Assembly: GCF_001420995.1 (NCBI RefSeq)
Contig: NZ_CP012184.1
Coordinates: 4,076,501 to 4,140,500 of the forward strand
DNA from: Pseudonocardia sp. EC080619-01
GTDB lineage: Bacteria; Actinomycetota; Actinomycetes; Mycobacteriales; Pseudonocardiaceae
Direction: 5' to 3'
DNA: 64,000 nucleotides
Shown here in pieces: positions 42,619-51,467 of the stretch. The position numbers and the translations under genes were made by a program. The notes under the pieces are model-generated. The model was given only the letters and a program-made list of their open reading frames with translations. It had not been told where the DNA came from and searched no databases. Every line of letters starts with the position of its first letter. The stretch's first letter is position 1.

Positions 42619-44006
42619 TGGGACAGATGGAGGAGTGGCACTTCCCGGCCGGCTACGACCAGTCGTACCTGCCGGACCGGGACAGCCCCTACTGGTTCCC
42701 GCACCGCGAGACGATGGACCCGGCCGAGCGCGACGCCGCCGTCCTCGTCCGGCTGCAGGAGGTCCTGCGCTACGCCTACGACACCTCGCCCTTCTACCGG
42801 CGCAAGTACGACGCCGCCGGCCTCGACGTCCGCGACGTGACGACCTGGGAGGCGTTCGAGCAGGTCCCCGTCGTCACCAAGCAGGAGCTGCGCGCCTCGC
42901 AGGAGAACGCGCCGCCCTTCGGCGACTACGTCTGCGTCGACGACTCCGAGCTGCACCACATCCACGGCACCTCGGGGACCACGGGGACGCCGACCGCGTT
43001 CGCGATGGGCCGCCGCGACTGGGAGGTCATCGCCGACAACCACGCCCGGATCCTCTGGGGGATGGGGGTGCGGCCGGGCGACACCGTCTTCGTCTCCGCG
43101 CTGTTCTCGCTCTACCTCGGTTCCTGGGGTGCGATGTCCGGTGCGGAACGCCTGCGCTGCAAGGTTTTTCCCTACGGGGCCGGTGCGTCGGGGATGACCG
43201 CGCGGGCGGTGCAGTGGCTGGCCAGGACGCGTCCGAAGGCGTTCTACTCGACGCCGTCGTACGCGCTGCGCCTCGCCGAGGTCGCCCAGCAGGAGAAGGT
43301 CGACCCGCGCGAGTTCGGCATCGAGGTCATGTTCTTCTCCGGCGAGCCCGGCGCGTCGGTCCCCGCGGTGCGCGACGCGATCGGGTCCGCGTTCGGCACC
43401 CGGGTCGTCGACTGCGGGACGATGGCGGAGATGACGCCGTTCATGTCGGCGTCGGCCACCGAGGGCTCCCCGGAGGGGATGCTGCTCTGGCAGGACATCG
43501 TGTGGCACGAGGTCTGCGACCCGGCGAGCTTCCGCACCGTCCCCTACGGCGGCGAGGGCACTCCGGTCTACACCCACCTGGAGCGCACCTCGCAGCCGAT
43601 GATCCGGCTCGCGTCGAACGACCTGACCCGCTGGGAGATGGGCACCAACGGCTGCGGGCGCACCTACCCGCGGCTCCCCGCGGGGGTCTACGGCCGGATC
43701 GACGACATGATCCACATCCGCGGCGAGAACGTGTACCCGACCGAGATCGACAACGTCCTCCGCGGGGTCAGCGGCTACGCGGGCGAGCACCGGGTGCTCG
43801 TCACCCGCACCGGGTCGATGGACGAGATCGTCGTCCGCGCGGAGTGCGGGTCCGGCGCGGACGAGTTCGTCCGCGTGGCCTCCGACGGGCTGCAGCGCGT
43901 CGTCGGCCTGCGGGTCGGCGTCGAGGTGGTCGCCCCCGACACCTTCGAACGCAGCGAGCACAAGGCCCGCCGGGTCATCGACGAGCGCGCCCACACGAAG
44001 CGCTGA
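42618..44006 (+). CDS. Phenylacetate-CoA ligase-like acyl-CoA synthetase
   Basis: A 462-residue adenylate-forming enzyme of the PaaK-type family. The N-terminus has VLRYAYDTSPFYRRKYDAAG, the ATP loop is HHIHGTSGTTGTPTAF, and the adenylate signature region has YGGEGTPVYTHLERTSQPMI. The C-terminal domain has GRIDDMIHIRGENVYPTEID with conserved catalytic-type Arg and later HKARRVI. It shares its first base with the stop of the ThDP gene (TGATG), so coexpression is strict. I infer it activates the hydroxy acid that the ThDP enzyme cleaves. Confidence 0.82.
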   Translation: MGQMEEWHFPAGYDQSYLPDRDSPYWFPHRETMDPAERDAAVLVRLQEVLRYAYDTSPFYRRKYDAAGLDVRDVTTWEAFEQVPVVTKQELRASQENAPPFGDYVCVDDSELHHIHGTSGTTGTPTAFAMGRRDWEVIADNHARILWGMGVRPGDTVFVSALFSLYLGSWGAMSGAERLRCKVFPYGAGASGMTARAVQWLARTRPKAFYSTPSYALRLAEVAQQEKVDPREFGIEVMFFSGEPGASVPAVRDAIGSAFGTRVVDCGTMAEMTPFMSASATEGSPEGMLLWQDIVWHEVCDPASFRTVPYGGEGTPVYTHLERTSQPMIRLASNDLTRWEMGTNGCGRTYPRLPAGVYGRIDDMIHIRGENVYPTEIDNVLRGVSGYAGEHRVLVTRTGSMDEIVVRAECGSGADEFVRVASDGLQRVVGLRVGVEVVAPDTFERSEHKARRVIDERAHTKR

Positions 44007-44046
44007 GCACCGCCGGCAGCACCGAACACACCGACAAGGAGGTCGT

Positions 44047-45567
44047 ATGTCCACCCCGCACACCCTCACCCTCGACGCCGACGCCCGCACCGCCGACCGG
44101 GCCGCGATGTTCGTCGACGGCGAGTTCGTCCCGGCGGCCGCCGGGGCCACGTTCCCGACCGTCGACCCCAACACCGGCCGCACCATCGCGGAGGTACCGC
44201 GGGCCGACGGAACGGACGTCGACCGGGCGGTCGCCGCGGCCAAGCGGGTCGCCGTCGAGTGGCAGTTCACCGACGCGATCGCCCGCGCCGCGCTGCTGCG
44301 CAACCTGGCCGCGCTCGTCACCGAGCACGCCGACGAGCTCGCCCGCCTGGAGGCGCTCGACTCCGGGCACTACCTGGCCAAGGCCCAGGAGCTGATGGGC
44401 GCGATCCCGCTGTGGCTCGACTACTGGGCCAGCCTGGCCGACAAGGTCGGCGGGCGGACCATCGAGGTACCGGGCAACAAGCTGTCCTTCACGATCCTCG
44501 AGCCGCTCGGCGTGACCGCGCACATCGTGCCGTGGAACTACCCGCTGCTGATCATGGTGCGGTCCTGCGCGCCCGCGCTGGCGCTGGGCAACACCTGCGT
44601 GGTGAAGCCGGCCGAGGACACGTCGTTGTCGGCGCTCAAGTTCGCCGAGCTGGTCAAGGAGGCGGGCTTCCCGGACGGCGTGTTCAACGTCGTCACCGGC
44701 TACGGCACCGAGGCCGGGGCCTCGCTGGCCGCGCACCCGGACGTCGCGGGCATCACCTTCACCGGCTCCACCGAGACCGGGAAGACGGTCGCGAAGCTGG
44801 CCGCCGACCACGTCGCGCAGGTGAACCTGGAGCTCGGCGGGAAGAGCCCGACGGTCGTGTTCCCGGACGCCGACCTCGACGACGCCGTCGAGGCCGCGGT
44901 GCAGGGGTTCTGCTCGCACACCGGGCAGGTCTGCGTCGCCGGGACCCGGCTGTTCGTGCACGCCGACGTCCGCGACGAGTTCCTCACCCGGCTCACCGCG
45001 CGCCTCGACCAGACGCAGGTCGGCGACGGGTTCGCCGACGGCACCCAGATGGGCCCGCTGGTCTCGCAGAAGCAGTACGACCGGGTCCGCTCCTACATCG
45101 AGATCGGCAAGTCCGAGGCGACGCTGCACTACGGCGGCGGGCGCCCCGACGGCGTCGGCGACGGCGGCTACTTCGTCGAGCCGACGGTGTTCGTCGACGT
45201 CGCCCACGACGCCCGGATCGCCCGGGAGGAGATCTTCGGCCCGGTCGCGTCGGTGCACACCTGGACGACCGAGGACGAGCTGGTCGAGGCCGCCAACGAC
45301 AGCATCTACGGCCTGTTCGCGGTGCTGCTCGGCTCGGACGTGAAGCGGCTGCTGTCCACGGCGCGGCGGCTGCAGGTCGGCGGAGTGATGATCAACGACT
45401 GGTTCGGGGAGCTGCCGATGACCCCGCACGGCGGGCACAAGCAGTCCGGCACCGGCCGCGAGGAGGGCCTGGAGGCCGTCCACGGCTACACCCAGGTCAA
45501 GCACGTGAGCATCAATCTCGACGACTCGCTGCGCGCGGGCACCGACTGGGCCGGCGCGCCCCTGTGA
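44047..45567 (+). CDS. NAD(P)-dependent aldehyde dehydrogenase
   Basis: A 506-residue ALDH with general base Glu262 (NLELGGKSPTVVFPDAD), nucleophile Cys296 (SHTGQVCVAGTRLFV), the cofactor loop TFTGSTETGKTVAK and MINDWFGELPMTPHGGHKQS-type C-terminus. The family oxidises aldehydes to acids; in this operon the expected substrate is 2-hydroxyisobutyraldehyde or a similar branched hydroxyaldehyde made by the GMC oxidoreductase. It is 40 bp after the ligase gene with a ribosome-binding site AAGGAGG. Confidence 0.88.
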   Translation: MSTPHTLTLDADARTADRAAMFVDGEFVPAAAGATFPTVDPNTGRTIAEVPRADGTDVDRAVAAAKRVAVEWQFTDAIARAALLRNLAALVTEHADELARLEALDSGHYLAKAQELMGAIPLWLDYWASLADKVGGRTIEVPGNKLSFTILEPLGVTAHIVPWNYPLLIMVRSCAPALALGNTCVVKPAEDTSLSALKFAELVKEAGFPDGVFNVVTGYGTEAGASLAAHPDVAGITFTGSTETGKTVAKLAADHVAQVNLELGGKSPTVVFPDADLDDAVEAAVQGFCSHTGQVCVAGTRLFVHADVRDEFLTRLTARLDQTQVGDGFADGTQMGPLVSQKQYDRVRSYIEIGKSEATLHYGGGRPDGVGDGGYFVEPTVFVDVAHDARIAREEIFGPVASVHTWTTEDELVEAANDSIYGLFAVLLGSDVKRLLSTARRLQVGGVMINDWFGELPMTPHGGHKQSGTGREEGLEAVHGYTQVKHVSINLDDSLRAGTDWAGAPL

Positions 45568-45595
45568 CGCGCTTCCCGACGATGAGGAGGACATC

Positions 45596-46237
45596 GTGAA
45601 CGACGCACTGGGCGAGAAGCCCGCCCCGTTCGGGGCCCCCGGGACGACCCTCGAACCCGGCGAGGGCGGCGGCTACTTCGAGTCGGGCCGCCCGCGCCTC
45701 GGTGGCCTGGAGCAGCCGATCGCGTTCAGCGACCTGCAGGCCGCGGTGATCGACGCGGCGGCCGACACCGTCATCCCGCCGGACCCGGCCTGGCCGACGG
45801 CGAGCGAGGTCGGTCTCGTGGCCTTCGTCGGCCGCTACGTGACGCCGACCGGCTACCGGAACAAGCACTTCCCGTTCGCCGAGGAGGACGACTTCAAGGC
45901 GGGTCTGGACCGGCTCGGACAGTCCTTCGTGGACGGTGACGCGGCCGCCCGCACCGCGGCCGTCGCGGCGCTGGAGGAGGCGGAGGACCCGCTGTTCGAG
46001 CAGCTGCGGGCGCTCGTCTACTACGGCTACTACTCCCGGCCCGTCGTGACGCTGGCGATCCGGCGCAACCTGCCCGCCGGCCGCGACTACCACGGCCCGC
46101 CGCTGCCCTACGGCTATCTCGCCACGACCGAGCCCTGGGACTCCGAGACCCTCGCCCAGGCCAGCGAGCACGGCGAGTACCTGGAGACCGAGCAGGTCAC
46201 CCGCGTCGACCTGTCCCAGCTCACCTGGACGAAGTGA
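45596..46237 (+). CDS. Gluconate-2-dehydrogenase subunit-3-like small subunit of the GMC dehydrogenase
   Basis: A 213-residue protein with the subunit-3 pattern of membrane/cytoplasmic sugar and polyol dehydrogenases: FSDLQAAVIDAAADTVIPPD, FKAGLDRLGQSFVDGD, AAVAALEEAEDPLFEQLRAL then VYYGYYSRP. There is no Tat signal, unlike many periplasmic subunit-3 proteins, so the dimer is likely cytoplasmic. The GTG start has a GAGGAGGA site. It is 10 bp upstream of the GMC gene and so almost certainly its partner. Confidence 0.75.
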   Translation: MNDALGEKPAPFGAPGTTLEPGEGGGYFESGRPRLGGLEQPIAFSDLQAAVIDAAADTVIPPDPAWPTASEVGLVAFVGRYVTPTGYRNKHFPFAEEDDFKAGLDRLGQSFVDGDAAARTAAVAALEEAEDPLFEQLRALVYYGYYSRPVVTLAIRRNLPAGRDYHGPPLPYGYLATTEPWDSETLAQASEHGEYLETEQVTRVDLSQLTWTK

Positions 46238-46247
46238 GGAGACGACC

Positions 46248-47900
46248 ATGACCGGATACGAGGAGACCGACGTCCTGGTCATCGGCGCGGGCCCCGGCGG
46301 CGCCGGGATCGCGCTGAAGCTCGCCAAGGCGGGCATGAAGGTGGTCTGCCTGGAGCAGGGCCCGTGGATCAAGCCCGGCGAGCACCCCCACTACCACGAC
46401 GAGTGGGAGCTGGAGAAGCAGCGCGGATGGGCCTACGACCCCAACGTGCGCCAGCTGCCCGAGGACTACCCGGTCACCGGGACCACGACGCCGTACATGA
46501 TGAACAACGTCGGCGGCTCGACCGTGCACTACGCCGGGCACTGGCCCCGGTACAAGCCGGTCGACTTCCGCAAGGGCACCGAGCACGGCCTCGAGGGCAC
46601 CATCGACTGGCCGATCAGCTACGAGGACCTCGCCCCGTTCTACGACGAGAACGACGAGATCTACGGCATCTCCGGCCTGATCGGCGACCCGTCCTACCCG
46701 GACCGCAAGAACGCCGTCCGTGACCCGAGCGTGCTGCCCGGCAAGCTCGGGCTGAAGTACGCCAAGGCCTCGCGCGACCTCGGCTGGCACTGGTGGCCGT
46801 CGGACAACGCGATCATCACCAGGCCGCGGGAGAACCGCGAGGCGGACGCGGCCATGGGCAACGAGCTGTCCGGCAGCCCGACCGGCTCGCTGTCCACACC
46901 GGCCAACGCGCACTGGCCCTACGCCATCCGGCACGGGGCGGACCTGCGCACCATGGCCCGCGTCGAGACGATCAACGCCGCCGGCGGCCGCGCGACCGGC
47001 GCGACCTACCTCGACCGGAACACCGGTCAGCGGCACGAGATCCGGGCGAAGATCGTCGTGCTGGCGGCGAACGGGATCGGGTCGCCCCGGCTGCTGCTGC
47101 AGAGCGCCCAGAAGGGACATCCGGACGGGCTGGCCAACTCGAACGGGATCGTCGGCAAGTACCTGATGCACCACGTCTTCGCGTTCTGCGACTCGTGGTT
47201 CGACGAGCCCATCGAGGGCTTCAAGGGCAGCTTCGGCGCCCCGCTGTACTCGCACGAGTTCTACCACACGGACATGAGCCGCGGATTCGTCAACGGATTC
47301 GGCATGCAGGTGGCACGCAGCTTCGGACCGGCCTACGCCGCGATGGGCACGCACACCGGCTACACCGCACCGTGGGGTGCGACGCACCGCGAGTTCTTCG
47401 ACTCGCACTTCGCCAACCACCTGATGGTCTTCATGTTCGGTGAGGACCTGCCGGTGGAGACCAACCGGGTCACCCTCGACCCGGACGTGAAGGACTCGTC
47501 CGGGCTGCCGGCCGCGCACGTCGACTACGACCTGCACCCGAACGACGTCGCGCTCGCGCAGTACGGCATCGAGAAGATCTTCGAGGCCACCCGCGCGGTC
47601 GGTGCGGTCGAGACCAACGACACCGGGGTGCTCTACCCGCCGCCGGGCTGGCACCTGATGGGGACCTGCCGGATGGGCAACGACCCGGGCGACTCGGTGC
47701 TCAACAAGTGGTGCCAGACCTGGGACGTGCCGAACCTGTTCGTCGTCGACGGCAGCACACTCACCACCGGCGCCGCCGTCAACCCGACGAGCACGATCGG
47801 CGCGCTGTCCCAGCGCTCCGGCGAGTACATCAAGCGCAACTTCGACGCGATCGTGGCGCAGAAGGTGACGCCCTCGAACGCCGCCGCGCCGACAATGTAG
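46248..47900 (+). CDS. GMC-family FAD oxidoreductase (alcohol/diol dehydrogenase)
   Basis: A 550-residue GMC oxidoreductase. The ADP-binding fold reads VLVIGAGPGGAGIALKLAKA then GMKVVCLEQG; a second FAD motif TTPYMMNNVGGSTVHYAGH follows. The C-terminus has HLMGTCRMGNDPGDSV, NLFVVDGSTLTTGAAVNPTS and TIGALSQRSGEYI. It resembles the 2-methyl-1,2-propanediol dehydrogenase (MpdB) type of mycobacteria at the level of family and neighbours. It would make the aldehyde for the adjacent ALDH; electrons probably go to the small partner. Confidence 0.85.
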   Translation: MTGYEETDVLVIGAGPGGAGIALKLAKAGMKVVCLEQGPWIKPGEHPHYHDEWELEKQRGWAYDPNVRQLPEDYPVTGTTTPYMMNNVGGSTVHYAGHWPRYKPVDFRKGTEHGLEGTIDWPISYEDLAPFYDENDEIYGISGLIGDPSYPDRKNAVRDPSVLPGKLGLKYAKASRDLGWHWWPSDNAIITRPRENREADAAMGNELSGSPTGSLSTPANAHWPYAIRHGADLRTMARVETINAAGGRATGATYLDRNTGQRHEIRAKIVVLAANGIGSPRLLLQSAQKGHPDGLANSNGIVGKYLMHHVFAFCDSWFDEPIEGFKGSFGAPLYSHEFYHTDMSRGFVNGFGMQVARSFGPAYAAMGTHTGYTAPWGATHREFFDSHFANHLMVFMFGEDLPVETNRVTLDPDVKDSSGLPAAHVDYDLHPNDVALAQYGIEKIFEATRAVGAVETNDTGVLYPPPGWHLMGTCRMGNDPGDSVLNKWCQTWDVPNLFVVDGSTLTTGAAVNPTSTIGALSQRSGEYIKRNFDAIVAQKVTPSNAAAPTM

Positions 47901-47910
47901 GCGGCTTCGC

Positions 47911-47960
47911 CGCTCGTGAGTGCTTTTCGTGGCCAGAGCCACGACAACCACTCACGAGCG
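47911..47960. repeat. Conserved palindrome family, copy A (terminator-like)
   Basis: CGCTCGTGAGTG (47911-47922) pairs with CACTCACGAGCG (47949-47960); the centre (TTCGTGGCCAGAGCCACGA) forms a further stem. It lies between the convergent stop codons of the GMC gene and the next gene. Related copies at 60203 and 61325. Confidence 0.75.
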
Positions 47961-47969
47961 CGGAGCGCC

Positions 47970-48749
47970 TCAGTTCAGCTTGCGGGTGTCCGTGGGGAGG
48001 CCGCCGCCGTCGTAGACGTCCTCGGCGAGCTTCGCCAGTGCCGTGAGCGCGACGTTCTGGCTCCACGGCCCGTAGGACACGCGCGCCACGCCGAGCTCCT
48101 GCGCGGTCTTCAGCGGGATCGAGCCGGGGATGCCGATCAGGTTGACCCTGCGCTCGCCGAGGGCCTCGACCAGGCGCCCGACCTGGGTCTCGTCGAGCTT
48201 GCCGGGCACGAAGAAGTTCGACGCGCCCGCGTCGAGGTAGGCCCTCCCGCGCTCGATCGCGTCGGCCAGCACGGCCTCCGGATCCTTGTCGCCTGCCTTC
48301 AGGAACGCGTCGGTGCGCGCGTTCAGCACGAAGTCGACGCCCGCCTTCTCGGCCGCGGTGACGACCGCCTCGACGGCCTTCACCGACTCCGCGAGCGGCT
48401 TGACCTGGTCCTCGAGGTTGCAACCGACGATGCCGACGTCGATCGCCCTGGCCACCGTGCCACCCGGGTCGCCGTAGCCGGCTTCCAGGTCGGCGGTCAC
48501 CGGCAGGTCACCGGCGGTCCTCGCGATCAGCCCGACGGCGGCGATCATCTCGTCACGGGGGATGTTCTCGCCGTCCTCGTAGCCGTGCGCCGCGGCGATG
48601 CCGTGGCTGGCGGTCGCGAGCGCCGTCGTCCCGGGGGTGTCCGCGACGACTCTGGCGGTGATCGCGTCCCACACGTTGACGACGAGCAGCAGCTCCGGTG
48701 CGGCGTGCAGCTCCTGCAGCCTGGACGCCTTCTCGGCGGTGGAGGTCAT
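47970..48749 (-). CDS. Isocitrate lyase/PEP-mutase family protein
   Basis: A 259-residue ICL/PEPM-fold protein. It has VNVWDAITARVV, the metal- and substrate-binding TADLEAGYGDPGG, then GCNLEDQVKPLAESVKAVEA, FVLNARTDAFLKAGDKDPEA and the C-terminal VRVSYGPWSQN. The ICL catalytic K-K-C-G-H is absent, as expected for oxaloacetate-hydrolase/methylisocitrate-lyase-like or phosphonate-related relatives. Its exact reaction is unknown. It converges on the catabolic operon across palindrome A. Confidence 0.78.
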   Translation of the reverse strand: MTSTAEKASRLQELHAAPELLLVVNVWDAITARVVADTPGTTALATASHGIAAAHGYEDGENIPRDEMIAAVGLIARTAGDLPVTADLEAGYGDPGGTVARAIDVGIVGCNLEDQVKPLAESVKAVEAVVTAAEKAGVDFVLNARTDAFLKAGDKDPEAVLADAIERGRAYLDAGASNFFVPGKLDETQVGRLVEALGERRVNLIGIPGSIPLKTAQELGVARVSYGPWSQNVALTALAKLAEDVYDGGGLPTDTRKLN

Positions 48750-48904
48750 GCCGTCACCGTAGGCCCGGGGACCGGCGGGCGCCCGCGATCGGGCACTCCC
48801 CTCGGGACGGTGGATCGGTTCACCCGCGCCGGGGCGTACCCAGAACTGTGGATCTCCGCGGTCGCGGCCAGCGGTGGACGGGGTGGGGGCCCGATCCTGT
48901 GCCG

Positions 48905-49309
48905 ATGCCGCACGACCGCCCCTCCGCCCCACGACCGTCCGCCACACCGAGCGGCGGTCTCGGGGTGTCGGCGCTCGTGCTCGGGGTCCTCGGCGCCGTC
49001 TTCGTCGCGATCGCCGTGGCGTACTCGATCGTCGCCCCGCTCACCGTCACCGGGCTGGCGCTGGTCTCGGCCGGTGTCGTCCTGACGCTCGCCGGGCTCG
49101 TCCTCGGCACGATCGGCGCGACCCGCGGGAGTGCACGGGCGAACCGCGCCGCGATCTCCGCTGCGGGCGTCTCGGTCGCCGGGCTCGCCGGCGGGCTGAT
49201 CTGGCTGGCCGCCTTCGTGATCACGACGCTCACCGGGCCGGTCCCGGTCGTCGCCCAGTACATGGGGGGCACCCCTGCCTGCGCGCCCCCGACCTGCCAC
49301 GCCCCCTGA
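48905..49309 (+). CDS. DUF4190-like small membrane protein
   Basis: A 134-residue protein with three hydrophobic segments (VSALVLGVLGAVFVAIAVAY, LALVSAGVVLTLAGLVLGTI, VSVAGLAGGLIWLAAFVITT) and a Cys pair at the C-terminus. This architecture matches the DUF4190 family. The N-terminus is short and Pro-rich, so export to the membrane is expected. Function unknown. The start at ATG 48905 is chosen; a GTG at 48899 is equally plausible. Confidence 0.55.
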   Translation: MPHDRPSAPRPSATPSGGLGVSALVLGVLGAVFVAIAVAYSIVAPLTVTGLALVSAGVVLTLAGLVLGTIGATRGSARANRAAISAAGVSVAGLAGGLIWLAAFVITTLTGPVPVVAQYMGGTPACAPPTCHAP

Positions 49310-49420
49310 CGTCGCCGCGGGGTGCGCGGGCGCCGATCCGGTGGTGCGCGAGTGATCTGCGGCGGCTCCGGGCACCCGGGTCGGGCACGTCCTGACACAC
49401 GACCGACCCGGGAGGCCGCC

Positions 49421-49816
49421 GTGCCCGAGTTCCCCGCCATCCACCATCTCGCCCTGTCGGTGACCGACCTGCGGGTCAGCGAGCCGTGGTACGTGAAGCT
49501 GATCGGCGCCGAGCCGGCCATGACACTGTCCGACGGGCCGTTCCACCGGCGGGTGTTCGCGCTGCCGTCCGGGCAGCTGCTCGGCCTGACCCGGCACGAC
49601 GACGTCGACGGCGGGGACTCGTTCTCGCCGTCTCGTCCGGGGATGGACCACGTCGGCTTCGGCGTCGGCGACCGGTCCGAGCTGGAGCAGTGGCGGGACC
49701 ACCTCGACGCCGCCGGCATCGCCCACGACGGGATCACCGAGGCGGACTACGGGCTGGGGCTGTCGTTCAAGGACCCGGACGGCAACGCGCTGGAGTTCTT
49801 CGTCCTCGCGGCGTGA
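49421..49816 (+). CDS. VOC-family (glyoxalase-like) protein
   Basis: A 131-residue single-domain VOC protein: IHHLALSVTDLRVSEPWYVK, the second half PGMDHVGFGVGDRSELEQWR and SFKDPDGNALEFFVLAA, including the His and Glu metal ligands of the fold (H in IHHLAL, H in MDHVGF and E in LEFF). GTG 49421 has a ribosome-binding site (GGGAGG). Substrate unknown. Confidence 0.8.
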   Translation: MPEFPAIHHLALSVTDLRVSEPWYVKLIGAEPAMTLSDGPFHRRVFALPSGQLLGLTRHDDVDGGDSFSPSRPGMDHVGFGVGDRSELEQWRDHLDAAGIAHDGITEADYGLGLSFKDPDGNALEFFVLAA

Positions 49817-49840
49817 GCGCAGGGTGCCGGCGGGACCGGC

Positions 49841-51442
49841 TCAGGAGATCGACGATCCCGCCGGCATCGCCTCGAACCGCAGGTCCGGGAACTTCTTCTG
49901 GATGATGTCCATCCGCCACTTGTTGCTGAACAGCGCCAGGTACTCGCCGTCGGAGTCGCGGCGCAGCACCTCGCACTCGGACTGCGACGACAGCGCGTCG
50001 ACCGCGGCCTGCTCGGTGAGCCGCGCGATCTGGTACGGCAGCCGGTCCAGCAGCACCGGCGCGTTGAACTCGGTCTCCAGCCGGCCGGTGACGACGTCGA
50101 ACTGCAGCGGTCCGACCGCCGCGAGCACCGGCGCCTGGTCGCCGCGCAGGTCCGAGCGCAGGATCTGGATGACGGCCTCGTTGCCGAGCTGCTCGATGCC
50201 CCTGCGGAACTGCTTGTACTTGCCGGCGTCCTTGGCACGGATCACCGCGAAGTGCTCCGGCGCGAACGCGGGGATCGACGGGAACTCCACCGGCCCTGAC
50301 GCGTAGAGCGTGTCGCCGGGGCGCAGTGCGGTCGCGTTGACCAGGCCGACGATGTCACCCGGGAACGCCTCCTCGACCGTCCTGCGCTCGGAACCGAACA
50401 CCGACTGCGCGTACTTGGTGGCGAACGGCTTGCCGGTCGTCGCGTGGGTGAGCACCATGCCGCGCTCGAACCGGCCCGAGCAGATCCGCAGGAACGCCAT
50501 CCGGTCCCGGTGCGCCTTGTCCATCCCGGCCTGCACCTTGAACACCAGCCCGGAGGTCGGGGCGCTCAGCGGCCGGTCCTCGCCGTCGACGTCCGGCCGG
50601 GCCGCCGGTGCCGGCGCGAGATCGACGAGCGAGTCGAGCAGCCGGGCCACCCCGATGTTCGACAGTGCCGACCCGAACAGCACCGGCGTCGCCGCCCCGG
50701 AGAGGAAGTCCTTCTCGTCCCAGGTCGCGCCGATCTCGTCGAGCAGCCCCAGCTCGTCCTGCGCGGCCTGCCAGTACTCCGGCTCCTGCGCGGCGATCGT
50801 GTCCGTGTCGACGGCCGTCGCGGTCGCCTTGGTCGCCCCGCCGGCCGCACGGGTGAAGGCCGTGTAGGCGCCCGTGTCGCGCTCGATCAGCCCCTTGAAC
50901 TGGCCCGCGATCCCGAGCGGCCAGGTCAGCGGCATCGGGCGCAGTCCGATGGTCTGCTCGACCTCGTCGAGCAGTTCCAGGGCCTCCCGGCCGGGCCGGT
51001 CCCACTTGTTGACGAAGGTGACGATCGGGACGCCGCGGGACCGGCAGACGTCGAACAGCTTGAGGGTCTGCGGTTCGAGGCCCTTGGCCGCGTCGAGCAG
51101 CATCACCGCGGCGTCGACGGCGGCGAGCACCCGGTAGGTGTCCTCGGAGAAGTCGCCGTGGCCGGGGGTGTCGAGCAGGTTGATCACGCAGTCGCGGTAG
51201 GCGAACTGCAGCACCGCCGACGACACCGAGATGCCGCGGGCCCGCTCCATCTCCATCCAGTCCGACGTCACGCCCTTGCGGCCGGACTTGCCGTGCACCG
51301 CGCCCGCCGAGTCGATGACCTCGGCGTGCAGGGCGAGGGCCTCGGTGAGGGTGGACTTGCCGGCGTCGGGGTGGGAGATGACGGCGAAGGTGCGCCGGCG
51401 CGCGGTCTCGCCGATGACGTGGGCGTCCTGCGGGTCGGTCAC
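49841..51442 (-). CDS. prfC: Peptide chain release factor 3
   Basis: A 533-residue translational GTPase that recycles RF1/RF2. It has the P-loop SHPDAGKSTLTEALALHAEV, G2 RARGISVSSAVLQF, G3 LLDTPGHGDFSEDTYRVLAA and G4 VTFVNKWDRPGREAL, followed by RF3-specific C-terminal DYASGP-like and EFNAPVLLDRLPYQIARL blocks. It is full length. Convergent with the VOC gene and 25 bp downstream of the second VOC gene's end, on the same strand as it. Confidence 0.95.
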   Translation of the reverse strand: MTDPQDAHVIGETARRRTFAVISHPDAGKSTLTEALALHAEVIDSAGAVHGKSGRKGVTSDWMEMERARGISVSSAVLQFAYRDCVINLLDTPGHGDFSEDTYRVLAAVDAAVMLLDAAKGLEPQTLKLFDVCRSRGVPIVTFVNKWDRPGREALELLDEVEQTIGLRPMPLTWPLGIAGQFKGLIERDTGAYTAFTRAAGGATKATATAVDTDTIAAQEPEYWQAAQDELGLLDEIGATWDEKDFLSGAATPVLFGSALSNIGVARLLDSLVDLAPAPAARPDVDGEDRPLSAPTSGLVFKVQAGMDKAHRDRMAFLRICSGRFERGMVLTHATTGKPFATKYAQSVFGSERRTVEEAFPGDIVGLVNATALRPGDTLYASGPVEFPSIPAFAPEHFAVIRAKDAGKYKQFRRGIEQLGNEAVIQILRSDLRGDQAPVLAAVGPLQFDVVTGRLETEFNAPVLLDRLPYQIARLTEQAAVDALSSQSECEVLRRDSDGEYLALFSNKWRMDIIQKKFPDLRFEAMPAGSSIS

Positions 51443-51467
51443 CGTTCCAGGATAGGTGCGTGCCGCA

